Source of the DNA: Massilia litorea
GTDB taxonomy: Bacteria; Pseudomonadota; Gammaproteobacteria; Burkholderiales; Burkholderiaceae_D
Direction: 5' to 3'
DNA length: 64,000 nt
Assembly: GCF_015101885.1 (NCBI RefSeq)
Contig: NZ_CP062941.1
Span: 2,914,001-2,978,000, forward strand
A model generated the notes under the pieces. That model was not told where the DNA came from, did no database searches, and saw only the letters and a list, made by a program, of their open reading frames with translations. Positions 1 through 7,721 of the stretch are shown here, piece by piece; the first letter of the stretch is position 1; each line of letters begins with the position of its first letter. The position numbers and the translations under genes were made by a program.

Positions 1-503
1 TCCCGCCGATGGCGGCAGGCGCGGCGCGGATTCGCGTAACGTATCAAGTCGATGCCGACGGTTTGCTGTCGGTCGCAGCGCGCGAGACGCGCTCGGGCGT
101 CGAAGCCTCGATTACGGTGAAACCGTCCTATGGCCTGGGCGACGACGAAGTCGCGCGCATGCTGCAGGACTCGTACAGTTCGGCGCAGGTCGACATGCAG
201 ATGCGCGCGCTGCGCGAAGAACAGGTCGAGGCCGAGCGCATCCTGCTGGCGACGCAGTCGGCGCTCGATACCGATGCCGATCTGCTGGAAGCGTCCGAGC
301 AGGAAGCGCTGGCGGCCCTGGTGCAGGGCGTGCGCGATGCGGCCGAACGTTCGAACGATGCGGCTGTGGAACCGGGCACGCGCCAGAACGCGCTGCACGA
401 TGCGGTCCAGGCGCTCGCGCACGGCACCGAGGAATTCGCCGCGCGGCGCATGGACAAGAGCGTGCGCCAGGCGCTGGCAGGCAAGTCGCTGGACGAAGTG
501 TGA
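1..503 (+). CDS. hscA: Fe-S assembly chaperone HscA, C-terminal part (5' end outside window)
   Basis: This is the 3' end of an Hsp70-type chaperone gene, read in frame from base 3 to the TGA at 501-503. The visible 167 residues hold the end of the substrate-binding beta domain ([18 protein letters not shown], the HscA/DnaK sheet) followed by the charged, helical lid. HscA uses ATP to release Fe-S clusters from the IscU scaffold together with HscB. The assignment to HscA rather than DnaK rests on the fdx and iscX genes that follow directly, which is the standard isc operon order. The ATPase domain lies upstream of the window. Confidence 0.93.
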   Translation, partial: PPMAAGAARIRVTYQVDADGLLSVAARETRSGVEASITVKPSYGLGDDEVARMLQDSYSSAQVDMQMRALREEQVEAERILLATQSALDTDADLLEASEQEALAALVQGVRDAAERSNDAAVEPGTRQNALHDAVQALAHGTEEFAARRMDKSVRQALAGKSLDEV

Positions 504-548
504 ACGCACCCGCCCGCGAACGATATAAATAATTAATGAGGTAACAAC

Positions 549-890
549 GTGCCACAAATCGTCATCCTGCCCCACCCGGTCTTCTGCCCCGACGGCGCCG
601 TACTGGAAGCCCCGAGCGGCAAATCCGTCTGCGACGTCATGCTGGAAAACGACATCGAGATCGAACACGCCTGCGACCGCGTCTGCGCCTGCACCACCTG
701 CCACGTGATCGTGCGCGAAGGTTTCGACTCGCTGAACGAGCAGGAAGAAAAAGAAGAAGACATGCTGGACAAGGCCTGGGGCCTGGAACCGAATTCGCGC
801 CTGTCGTGCCAGGCGATCGTGGCCGACGAGGACCTCGTGGTCGAGATCCCGAAGTACACGATCAACCACGCGGCCGAAAAGAACCACTGA
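549..890 (+). CDS. fdx: Isc-type [2Fe-2S] ferredoxin
   Basis: A 113-residue adrenodoxin-like ferredoxin that supplies electrons for Fe-S cluster assembly in the isc system. The four cluster ligands are visible at C42, C48, C51 and C87, the same numbering as the E. coli Isc ferredoxin, and the family's extra cysteine is present at C46. The start is a GTG at 549, chosen because a GAGG ribosome-binding site lies about 6 nt upstream and the protein begins exactly where the family does. It sits 45 nt after hscA and 12 nt before iscX, so it is almost certainly cotranscribed with them. Confidence 0.96.
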   Translation: MPQIVILPHPVFCPDGAVLEAPSGKSVCDVMLENDIEIEHACDRVCACTTCHVIVREGFDSLNEQEEKEEDMLDKAWGLEPNSRLSCQAIVADEDLVVEIPKYTINHAAEKNH

Positions 891-902
891 TCAGGACTAG
901 CC

Positions 903-1097
903 ATGAAGTGGAATGATGTGACGGCAATCGCCGAAACACTGGCGGAGAAGTACCCGGACGTCGACCCGAGCACGGTGCGCTTCGTCGACCTGCACAACTG
1001 GGTCGTCGAGCTCGAAGGCTTCGACGACGACCGCACGCGCGGCGGCGAGCGGGTCCTGGAAGCCATCCAGGCGGCGTGGATCCATGAAGCGCGCTGA
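903..1097 (+). CDS. iscX: Fe-S assembly protein IscX
   Basis: A 64-residue acidic protein of the IscX/YfhJ family, full length for the family. It begins MKWNDVTAIAETLAEKYPDV and ends with the characteristic EAIQAAWIHEA helix. IscX binds the cysteine desulfurase IscS and is thought to modulate cluster assembly and iron supply. It closes the isc operon. Its last 14 nt overlap the start of the next gene, so the methyltransferase downstream is probably translationally coupled to it. Confidence 0.95.
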   Translation: MKWNDVTAIAETLAEKYPDVDPSTVRFVDLHNWVVELEGFDDDRTRGGERVLEAIQAAWIHEAR

Positions 1098-1977
1098 CCA
1101 GAAACCGGCCACGGCGCCGGAACTTCCACCAGAGGTGCGCCCCGGGCAGTCGATCGAACTGCTCAAGGAACTGCACATCCTCACGCGCGACGCCAAACTG
1201 AACCAGGACAGCCGCCGCAAGCTGAAGCAGGTCTACCACCTGATCAACTTCATCGAGCCACTGGTCAAGGACGTGCGCTCGGAGAAAGGCTCAGTCTCGC
1301 TGGTCGACCATGGCGCCGGCAAGTCCTACCTCGGCTTCATCCTCTACGACCTGTTCTTCAAGGGCCTGGAGGACGCCTCGCACATCTACGGCATCGAGAC
1401 GCGCGACGAGCTGGTCGCGAAATCGACCGGGCTGGCGGCGCGCCTGGGCTTTGCCAACATGTCCTTCCTGCCGCTGTCGGTGGCGGAATCGACCACGTCG
1501 AGCAAGCTCCCTGAGACGATCGACATCGTCACCGCGCTGCATGCCTGTAACACGGCGACCGACGACGCCATCGACTTCGCGCTGAAGAAGAAGGCGAAGC
1601 ACATGGTGCTGGTGCCGTGCTGCCAGGCCGAAGTGGCTTCGGTCTTGCGCAAGAATAAGGGCCGGGACTTGAAAAGTCCGCTGACCGAAATCTGGCGCCG
1701 TCCCATCCACACGCGCGAATTCGGCAGCCAGGTGACCAACGTGCTGCGCTGCCTGCAGCTCGAAGCGCACGGCTACGAGGTGACCGTCACCGAGCTGGTG
1801 GGCTGGGAGCACTCGATGAAGAACGAGCTGATCGTGGCGACCTATAAAAACCTGCCGCGCCGCCGTCCGGGCGAGCGCCTGCAGGAAGTGCTGTCCACGC
1901 TGGGGCTGGAAGAGATGGGCCAGCGTTTCTATGCATCGCAAGCGGAAGCCGAAGCCAAAGCCGAAATGAACGACTGA
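1084..1977 (+). CDS. class I SAM-dependent methyltransferase (Methyltransf_32-like)
   Basis: A 297-residue protein with a Rossmann-type methyltransferase core. The SAM-binding motif is VDHGAGKSYLGFILYDLF near residues 74-91, which matches the DxGxGKGYL signature of the Methyltransf_32 group. IYGIETRDELV follows, where the acidic residue normally holds the ribose. A cysteine-bearing stretch (MVLVPCCQAEV) near the middle is also typical of that group. Substrate unknown; RNA or protein is plausible for the family but not shown here. The ATG at 1084 lies inside iscX (14-nt overlap). The C-terminus is a charged tail rich in Glu, Ala and Lys. Confidence 0.8.
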   Translation: MKRADQKPATAPELPPEVRPGQSIELLKELHILTRDAKLNQDSRRKLKQVYHLINFIEPLVKDVRSEKGSVSLVDHGAGKSYLGFILYDLFFKGLEDASHIYGIETRDELVAKSTGLAARLGFANMSFLPLSVAESTTSSKLPETIDIVTALHACNTATDDAIDFALKKKAKHMVLVPCCQAEVASVLRKNKGRDLKSPLTEIWRRPIHTREFGSQVTNVLRCLQLEAHGYEVTVTELVGWEHSMKNELIVATYKNLPRRRPGERLQEVLSTLGLEEMGQRFYASQAEAEAKAEMND

Positions 1978-1983
1978 GAGACC

Positions 1984-3015
1984 ATGAGCGAAAAAATCAC
2001 CTGGATCGACCTGCGCAGCGACACCGTCACCCAACCCTCGCAGGCGATGCGCGCCGCGATGGCCGCCGCTGAAGTCGGCGACGACGTCTACGCCGACGAC
2101 CCGACCGTCAACCGCCTGCAGGACTACGCGGCCGATTTGTTCGGCTACGAAGCCGGCATGTTCGCCCCAAGCGGCACGCAAACGAATCTGATCGCCCTGA
2201 TGACCCACTGCGGCCGCGGCGACGAATACCTGGTCGGCCAGGAAGCGCACACGTATAAATACGAAGGCGGCGGCGCCGCGGTGCTGGGCTCGATCCAGCC
2301 GCAGCCGATCGCCAACCAGGCGGACGGCTCGATTCTGCTTTCCGACATCGAGGCCTACATCAAGCCCGACGACATGCACTTCGCGCGCACCCGCCTGCTG
2401 GCGCTGGAAAACACGATCGGCGGCCGCGTATTGAAACAGGACTACATCGCCGCCGCGACCTCGCTCGCGCATGCGAAAGGTCTCGCCACCCACCTCGACG
2501 GCGCGCGTATCGCCAACGCGGCGGTCAAACAGAACATCAGCCTGCGCGAGGTGGTGAAGGGTTTCGATACCGTCTCGGTCTGCCTCTCGAAGGGTCTCGG
2601 CGCGCCGGTGGGTTCGGTGCTGCTCGGTCCGAAGGCTTTCATCGAACAGGGCAAGCGCTGGCGCAAGATGCTGGGCGGCGGCATGCGCCAGGCCGGCGTG
2701 CTGGCCGCGGCCGCGCACCACGCGCTGGAGCACAATGTGCAGCGCCTGGCGGAGGACCACGAGCATGCGGCCCTGCTGGCGCAAGGCCTGGCGCAGATCG
2801 ACGCTTTGAATGTCGGCAGCCCGCAAACCAACATCTTCTGGCTGGACATCCCGGCGGCCGCCTGCGCGCCGCTGAGCGCGCATCTGGCGGAGCAGGGCAT
2901 CCGCGCCTCGATCGGTCCGCGCACGCGCCTGGTGACCCACCTGGACATCTCGCGCACGGACGTCGACAAGGTCGTCGCTGCGTTCAAAAACTTCTTCCAG
3001 GACTGGCGCGCTTGA
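1984..3015 (+). CDS. ltaE: low-specificity L-threonine aldolase
   Basis: A 343-residue fold-type I PLP enzyme that cleaves L-threonine or L-allo-threonine to glycine and acetaldehyde in the cytoplasm. The N-terminal DLRSDTVTQPSQAMRAAM block is the family signature. The PLP lysine is K203 in VCLSKGLGAPVGS, and THLDGARIANAA around residue 169 carries the cofactor-binding aspartate and an arginine. Length is normal. The gene starts 6 nt after the methyltransferase stop, and its TGA overlaps the ATG of the pseudouridine synthase, so the three form one transcription unit. Confidence 0.92.
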   Translation: MSEKITWIDLRSDTVTQPSQAMRAAMAAAEVGDDVYADDPTVNRLQDYAADLFGYEAGMFAPSGTQTNLIALMTHCGRGDEYLVGQEAHTYKYEGGGAAVLGSIQPQPIANQADGSILLSDIEAYIKPDDMHFARTRLLALENTIGGRVLKQDYIAAATSLAHAKGLATHLDGARIANAAVKQNISLREVVKGFDTVSVCLSKGLGAPVGSVLLGPKAFIEQGKRWRKMLGGGMRQAGVLAAAAHHALEHNVQRLAEDHEHAALLAQGLAQIDALNVGSPQTNIFWLDIPAAACAPLSAHLAEQGIRASIGPRTRLVTHLDISRTDVDKVVAAFKNFFQDWRA

Positions 3016-3761
3016 TGAGCAACACGGGGAATGCGGAAGGAATCCGCCTGGCCAAGCGTGTGGCCGAACTGGTGCAATGCTCGCGGGCGGAAGCGGAACG
3101 GTATATCGCCGGTGCCGGTGTGACGGTCGACGGCGTCGTGGTCGAGGACCCGGCCACGCGCGTGCTGCCTTCGCAAAGCGTGGCTGTGCTGCCCGGCGCC
3201 AGCGCCGAGGAAGCGCCGCCGGTCACGATCCTGCTGCACAAGCCCGAGGGCATGAATGCGGGCGTCGGCATGCGCGGCGCGAATGCACTGGAGTGCCTGA
3301 CGCCGGAGACGCTGGTCGTCGGCGGCCACGGCCAGCCGCGCTTCCTGAGGCGCCACCTGGCGCGCCTGACCCTGTGCACGCCGCTGGAGACCGATGCGAG
3401 CGGGCTGCTGGTCTACTCGCAGGATTTCCGGGTCGTGCGCAAGCTGCTCGACGACGGCGAACGCGTCGAGCACGAGTATGTGGTGGAGGTGTCGGGCGGG
3501 ATCAGGGAGGGCGGTCTCGCGCTGCTGAACCACGGATTGAGCTTCAACGGCAAGCCGATCAACCCGATGAAGGTCAGCTGGCAAAGCGAGGGGCGCCTGC
3601 GCTTCGCCGCCAAGGGCGTGCGGCCCGGCCAGCTCGAGCACATGTGCGCGGCGGTGGGCCTGACCGTGACCGACATCAAGCGCTTGCGGGTGGGGCGGAT
3701 GTCGATGGGTGGGCTGCCGGCGGGGCAGTGGCGCTATCTGACGGACTACGAACGGTTTTAA
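3015..3761 (+). CDS. RluF/RsuA-type rRNA pseudouridine synthase
   Basis: A 248-residue enzyme that isomerises a uridine in rRNA to pseudouridine. An S4 RNA-binding domain occupies about residues 9-60 (RLAKRVAELVQCSRAEAERY). The catalytic domain follows, with the nucleophilic aspartate D127 in PLETDASGLLVYSQD and the later KGVRPGQLEHMC block. The closest named members are RluF and RsuA; the exact target uridine cannot be read from sequence. The start is the ATG at 3015, which overlaps the ltaE stop as TGATG. An in-frame TTG three bases earlier is less likely. The IS481 element begins 35 nt after the stop, so transcription may end inside the insertion. Confidence 0.85.
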   Translation: MSNTGNAEGIRLAKRVAELVQCSRAEAERYIAGAGVTVDGVVVEDPATRVLPSQSVAVLPGASAEEAPPVTILLHKPEGMNAGVGMRGANALECLTPETLVVGGHGQPRFLRRHLARLTLCTPLETDASGLLVYSQDFRVVRKLLDDGERVEHEYVVEVSGGIREGGLALLNHGLSFNGKPINPMKVSWQSEGRLRFAAKGVRPGQLEHMCAAVGLTVTDIKRLRVGRMSMGGLPAGQWRYLTDYERF

Positions 3762-3780
3762 CGGACTGCTGACGTTTCAC

Positions 3781-3796
3781 CGCGTGGGCTCGAGAG
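3781..3796. repeat. left half of an IS-interrupted REP-like palindrome
   Basis: These 16 bases (CGCGTGGGCTCGAGAG) are the left part of a 27-nt palindromic repeat; the rest continues at 5091-5101 on the other side of the insertion sequence. The last five bases, GAGAG, recur at 5086-5090 and are the target duplication. Joining the two flanks restores a copy one base different from the intact repeat at 11361-11387. Confidence 0.85.
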
Positions 3797-5085
3797 TGTT
3801 TAGCACAGGGACATAGGTAACACCTGGCTAGGGACATGGGTAACACATGTGGTGTCATTCTAGCCGGGGTTTCGTAGGTCGATCATTCGTAGTTCCCGCT
3901 CGCAGAAAAACACCTTGTAGACGCCTTCCTCAGCCGTTGGACGCACGGCAACGAGTTCATCGAGCAGCCCCTCGCCGACAAAATAGTCGCGTCCGCGGAA
4001 GTGCAGCTGGCCATGCCGGCGCACTTTGCGCACGTCGTCTCCCTCGTCGTATTCGATAGGTGGCAGGCTCGATGGAAACGGTCTGGCGCTGGGTGTGTAG
4101 CGCGTCACTGGTGGGCGCTGTCCAAGCGCTTCGTGAGGGCGGATGAGGTTGTACTGGTCACGCCAGCCGTTGAAGGCGCTCTGACATGAGTCGATGGTGT
4201 TGAAGCCTGAACGGTCGAGCAATTCGCGTTTAAGCGTGCGGTGAAAGCGCTCGTCCTTGCCCTGCGTCTGAGGATGGTAAGGACGGCTATGGCTGACGCG
4301 GATGCCCAGGCGCGTCAGCCAGATTTCCAGCTTGGAGAGTGTGCCATGCCCCGACGTTCCCCAGGGCGGACCGTTGTCGCATGTGATCCGTTGCGGCAAG
4401 CCGTAAATCAGAAACGCCTGGGTCAAGGCTGTTCGCACCTGCGTGCCATCTTCGCCCGAGCAAGCAGCCAGACAGATTGCAAAGCGGGAGTGGTCGTCCA
4501 GGACGGTCAGCGGATGACAGCGCCCAGCGCGCTTGTCGGTCAACGCAATATGGCCTTTGAAATCCATCTGCCACAGCAAATTGGGTGCTTCGTGTTCGAA
4601 ACGGGTGTGCGTTCGCTCGGTAACGTCGGCGTGGGGCACTAAACGACGGCCATTACGCCGCAAGATTGCGGCGATGGTGTTGTGATGCGGCTTGGCCATC
4701 CCGTCCGGTAGCAAGGCGGCCAGCTTGCGCCCACCCCAGCACGGATACTGGTCATGCAGCGCCAACACCTGAGCCTCGAGCTGAGCATCGCTCCGATTCG
4801 GCGACGTCAGGGGCTGGCGTGACCGGTCACTCAAGCCGGCCGGCCCTTCCTGGCGGTAGCGGTCCATCCACAAGTATGCGCTCTTGGGACTGACGCTGAA
4901 TGCACGGCACAGCGCCCGTATGTTGGCTCCCGGCGCCGATGCCAACATCACGAATTCAAGGCGAGAAGACATTTTGGAACTCTCCTTCCAAGGCATCGCA
5001 CGCTCCCAAAGTCAGCAGTGCAATGATCATAAAAGGTGTTACCTATGTCCCTAGCCAGGTGTTTAGGATGTCCCTGTGCCAAACA
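3797..5085 (-). mobile_element. complete IS481-family insertion sequence, 1289 bp
   Basis: The element is bounded by imperfect inverted repeats that begin TGTTTAGCACAGGGACAT on the left and TGTTTGGCACAGGGACAT on the inverted right end. Homology continues inward through CACCTGGCTAGGGACAT for about 50 bp. Each end holds two spaced copies of an AGGGACATrGGTAACAC-like motif, probable transposase-binding sites. It is flanked by the 5-bp direct repeat GAGAG (3792-3796 and 5086-5090). It encodes one transposase on the minus strand with no visible frameshift, and it interrupts a REP-like palindrome. Ends intact and gene intact, so it may still be mobile. Confidence 0.93.
3860..4996 (-). CDS. IS481-family transposase
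   Basis: A 378-residue DDE transposase. The N-terminus has a helix-turn-helix (LCRAFSVSPKSAYLWMDRY, about residues 29-47) and a second DNA-binding region. The rve integrase core follows, with catalytic D145 (WQMDFKGH), D207 (CDNGPPW) and E249 (QTQGKDERFHRT). The RPHEALGQRPP block typical of IS481/IS3-like enzymes is present. The C-terminal tail (about 310-378) is an extra beta-rich domain seen in this family. The frame is open from start to stop and lies wholly between the element's inverted repeats. Confidence 0.95.
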   Translation of the reverse strand: MPWKESSKMSSRLEFVMLASAPGANIRALCRAFSVSPKSAYLWMDRYRQEGPAGLSDRSRQPLTSPNRSDAQLEAQVLALHDQYPCWGGRKLAALLPDGMAKPHHNTIAAILRRNGRRLVPHADVTERTHTRFEHEAPNLLWQMDFKGHIALTDKRAGRCHPLTVLDDHSRFAICLAACSGEDGTQVRTALTQAFLIYGLPQRITCDNGPPWGTSGHGTLSKLEIWLTRLGIRVSHSRPYHPQTQGKDERFHRTLKRELLDRSGFNTIDSCQSAFNGWRDQYNLIRPHEALGQRPPVTRYTPSARPFPSSLPPIEYDEGDDVRKVRRHGQLHFRGRDYFVGEGLLDELVAVRPTAEEGVYKVFFCERELRMIDLRNPG

Positions 5086-5220
5086 GAGAGCCCACCCTAC
5101 GTTACATGGCGGCCAACGGTGCAGTGACAGCGGTGGTCCACCGTTGTACCGCGTTACACGGCGGCCAACGGTGTAGTGACAGCGGTGGTGCACCGTAGGG
5201 TGGGCTCCCGAGCCCACGCG
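5086..5220. repeat. REP-like inverted pair enclosing a 52-bp tandem repeat
   Basis: The right part of the IS-interrupted REP-like palindrome (5091-5101) and an inverted intact copy (5194-5220, CGTAGGGTGGGC...GCCCACGCG) enclose two tandem units. The units begin GTTACATGGCGGCCAACGGT at 5101 and GTTACACGGCGGCCAACGGT at 5153, so the period is 52 bp, and over about 44 bp they differ at only three positions. Other pairs of this family in the window have only 10-16 bp between the palindromes. No gene lies in this stretch. Confidence 0.85.
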
Positions 5221-5241
5221 TTACGGTGCTTCCGAGGCCGC

Positions 5242-5784
5242 TTACTTCTTCTTTCCCACCTTCGGCAAGGCAATCAAGCGCGTCCCCGCAATCCGGTCAT
5301 GCAGGAACTGCCGGTCCTTGTCCAGGAAGGCGGTCAGTCCCCACGCCACCAGCCCGAGTACCAGCACCAGCGCCCACTCCTTGAACTGGTGCAGGCCGAG
5401 CACGCCGCCGACCACCAGCGCCGGCGCAAACCATCCCCAGGCCAGCAGGTAGCGCAGTGCCGCATTTTTAAAAGGCACCTTCGCACAACCCACCTTCACC
5501 ACCTTGATGCGCCAGGTCTTCATGGCCAGCGTAAAACCGCTGCCGCTCCAGGCGTGGACGAAATACGCCGCCGTCACCAGGAACAGGAACACCATCAGGC
5601 CGGCGCGGTAGGCGGGCGACTGGCGGTTGCCGGTGGCGTAAATATAGATGAAGACGGCCAGTGCTTCGACCGCGATCAGGAGAAAGGCTTCGTAGACCAT
5701 CGCGACGATGCGCCGCCTGACGGTCGGCGTGCCGATCACGGAAGGCGCAGTGACGACCGCATTGACTTCGTTATCCGTTTGCAT
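5242..5784 (-). CDS. RDD-family membrane protein
   Basis: A 180-residue protein of the RDD family, whose name comes from a conserved Arg and two Asp residues in the helices. VRRRIVAMVYEAFLLIAVEAL is the first helix with its arginine, and LDKDRQFLHDRIAGTRLIAL is the C-terminal family block. Three or four hydrophobic segments can be seen. Function in this group is poorly defined; some members are ion transporters. It ends the minus-strand sigma-factor operon, overlapping the previous gene by 14 nt. Confidence 0.85.
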   Translation of the reverse strand: MQTDNEVNAVVTAPSVIGTPTVRRRIVAMVYEAFLLIAVEALAVFIYIYATGNRQSPAYRAGLMVFLFLVTAAYFVHAWSGSGFTLAMKTWRIKVVKVGCAKVPFKNAALRYLLAWGWFAPALVVGGVLGLHQFKEWALVLVLGLVAWGLTAFLDKDRQFLHDRIAGTRLIALPKVGKKK

Positions 5785-6526
5785 TCGACGAGGCAGGTGC
5801 GGCGGCGGGTTGGGCGGCGGGCGCCGCCGGGGCAGTGGCAGCCGGCGGCGTCACGGGACCGGGTGCGGGCTGGGTGATCGCCGGGGCAGTCGGGATCGAG
5901 GCCGGCGCCTCCAGCGACATGCAGGTCGCGCCGCGGCGCGTGGTGCCGGCGGGGCAGGGAGTCGGGGTCACGATCGTGCTGGCCGGCGCCGGCGGGCCGG
6001 CGGCGGCCGCGTTCTTGCGCGCCGCCGCTTGCGCCAGGCGCTGTTTCTCGCCGGGCGTGAGCTGCTTGTAGCTTTCCCAGGTGGCGGCCTTGTCGCCGGG
6101 CGCCAGTTTGCGCGCCTTGGTGTAGTTTTCGCGTGCGAGGCTGCGCTGTTCCGGGGTGAGGCGCATCCACTGGCGCATGCGCTCGTGCACGCGTGCCTGT
6201 TCGGTCGGATTCATCGACGCGAAGCGGCGCGACAGCTCCAGCCATTTCTTCTTGCGTACGCTGTCCATCGCATCCCATTCGGGACGCAGCGGTTCCAGTG
6301 CGACCTGCTGGGCTGGCGACAGCTCGCGCCAGAGCGGCTGGCCGAGGGTCGGCGCGCTCCTGGCGGGCGCGCCAGGCGTGCCGGTGGACGTGGCTGCGCT
6401 GCGGATGGCGCCAGGGCCGTCGTTTCCTGCGTTATGCCAGACGACCCAGGCCGCGAGACCGGCCAGCACCACCGCCACCGCGGCAATCCAGCCGAGGCGG
6501 CGTGGCTTGGAAGGGGGTGTCCTCAT
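5771..6526 (-). CDS. DUF3106 protein with one N-terminal membrane helix
   Basis: A 251-residue protein of unknown function. After a short basic N-terminus there is a single membrane helix (WIAAVAVVLAGLAAWVVW, about 13-30). Residues 60-165 are a helical domain with repeated LSPAQQVALEPLRPEWDAMD-like motifs (L-x-P-x-Q/E-R), which is the DUF3106 pattern and resembles periplasmic Spy/CpxP-type helical repeats. The last 70 residues are low-complexity Pro/Ala. It probably faces the periplasm. It overlaps both neighbours by a few bases, so it is part of the sigma-factor operon. Confidence 0.8.
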   Translation of the reverse strand: MRTPPSKPRRLGWIAAVAVVLAGLAAWVVWHNAGNDGPGAIRSAATSTGTPGAPARSAPTLGQPLWRELSPAQQVALEPLRPEWDAMDSVRKKKWLELSRRFASMNPTEQARVHERMRQWMRLTPEQRSLARENYTKARKLAPGDKAATWESYKQLTPGEKQRLAQAAARKNAAAAGPPAPASTIVTPTPCPAGTTRRGATCMSLEAPASIPTAPAITQPAPGPVTPPAATAPAAPAAQPAAAPASSNANG

Positions 6527-6933
6527 TGGCGGCGCTGTTGCGACTCCAGATAGGCATTGAAGCCATGGTCAAGGTAGGCCGTCAGCGGCAGTTCGTCGGC
6601 CAGCACGGCGGCGTCGAGCTCGGCCAGTTCGGCGATGCGCTGCTGCTGTTCGTACTGGTACAGCCCGCCCAGGCCGACCACCAGCGCCAGCAGCGGGATG
6701 GCCACGCCGAGGCGGCCGAGTCCAGCCCCGGAGAAATGGAAGTCGACATCGAAGAAGCGCCGCGTCTTGCGCTTGTTTGCTTGTACTTCGACCGGCGCAT
6801 CGGCCTTCTTGCGCGACAGCGCGAGCGCGCGCGCGGCGGCCAGGCGCTCGGTCGTCGAAGCCGGCAGCGCGTCGAGGTTTTCGTTCAGGGCATGGCGCAG
6901 CTTGTACGCCAGGTTGATGTCGTCGGTATTCAT
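6523..6933 (-). CDS. DUF3619 membrane protein, possible anti-sigma factor
   Basis: A 136-residue protein beginning MNTDDINLAYKLRHALNENL, matching the DUF3619 family. The N-terminal cytoplasmic part is helical and basic, followed by one membrane helix (LGVAIPLLALVVGLGGLYQY, about 72-91) and a short outer part. The ATG at 6933 overlaps the sigma-factor stop codon (ATGA), which fixes the start; the open frame upstream of it is inside the sigma gene. Position immediately after an ECF-like sigma gene and single-pass topology suggest an anti-sigma role, but this is inference; no anti-sigma zinc motif is visible. Confidence 0.8.
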   Translation of the reverse strand: MNTDDINLAYKLRHALNENLDALPASTTERLAAARALALSRKKADAPVEVQANKRKTRRFFDVDFHFSGAGLGRLGVAIPLLALVVGLGGLYQYEQQQRIAELAELDAAVLADELPLTAYLDHGFNAYLESQQRRQ

Positions 6934-7499
6934 AATTTTATTCCCTTGGCCCGCAGGGCATCGGCAAGGGTATGCGTAGCGCGAGAACAGTGCGTTTTGA
7001 CACTGCCCTCCGAGCATCCCATTGCCGCGGCCGTTTCGGCCACGTCCATATCCTGCCAGTAACGCATAAGGAAGGCTTCGCGTTGACGCGCCGGGAGCTT
7101 TTGTATCTCCGCTTCGATCAGGTGCAAGGTTTGGGCGCGTTCGACCTGATCCATGCTGGACTCGGCCGCAGCCGTTCCTTCCTCCGCTTCGTACGCATCG
7201 AGTATATCAAAGTCCTCATCGTCGTTTCCGCGTCGGCCGAGGCCCGAGAACAGGCTGACCCAGGTGTTACGGACCTTTTCGCGGCGGAAGTAATCGAGGA
7301 TGGTGGTCTGCAGGATGCGCTGGAACAACATCGGCAATTCGGCGGCCGGCTTGTCGCCGTATTTTTCGGCGAGCTTGATCATCGCGTCCTGCACGATGTC
7401 GAGCGCCGCTTCGTCCTTGCGCACCGCGTACACGGCCTGCTTGAACGCCCGCCGTTCGACATTCTCGAGGAAGTCGCCTAGTTCTTTGTCTGTCGCCAT
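6930..7499 (-). CDS. ECF-type RNA polymerase sigma factor
   Basis: A 189-residue sigma-70 family protein. Region 2 lies in the first half (IVQDAMIKLAEKYGDKPA and LQTTILDYFRREKVRNTW, the -10 contact region). An acidic linker (DDEDFDILDAYEAEEG) follows, then region 4 with LPARQREAFLMRYWQDMDVA and the helix-turn-helix AAAMGCSEGSVKTHCSRAT. The start MATDKELGDFLENVERRAF at 7499 is chosen by fit to the family. An open frame continues 29 codons further upstream and neither start has a good Shine-Dalgarno sequence. It heads an operon with DUF3619, DUF3106 and RDD genes. Confidence 0.85.
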   Translation of the reverse strand: MATDKELGDFLENVERRAFKQAVYAVRKDEAALDIVQDAMIKLAEKYGDKPAAELPMLFQRILQTTILDYFRREKVRNTWVSLFSGLGRRGNDDEDFDILDAYEAEEGTAAAESSMDQVERAQTLHLIEAEIQKLPARQREAFLMRYWQDMDVAETAAAMGCSEGSVKTHCSRATHTLADALRAKGIKL

Positions 7500-7721
7500 G
7501 CGCCGAGGAGGGTGATACGCACCGGTACGTAGCTGGTGCTTTATGGAAAACCCACGAATCGTAGCAAAAATTGCTCTTGTATGCACAGTAATTGCTCAGT
7601 GTCGTACCAAGGTGGCGCAGCCGGGATTTCAAAAAACGCATGACGATCCTCGAAATGATTCGTTGTCGGGCTCGCAGCGGCTGGCTAACCTGAACCCAAC
7701 ATTGACTCAGCTCAGATCATC

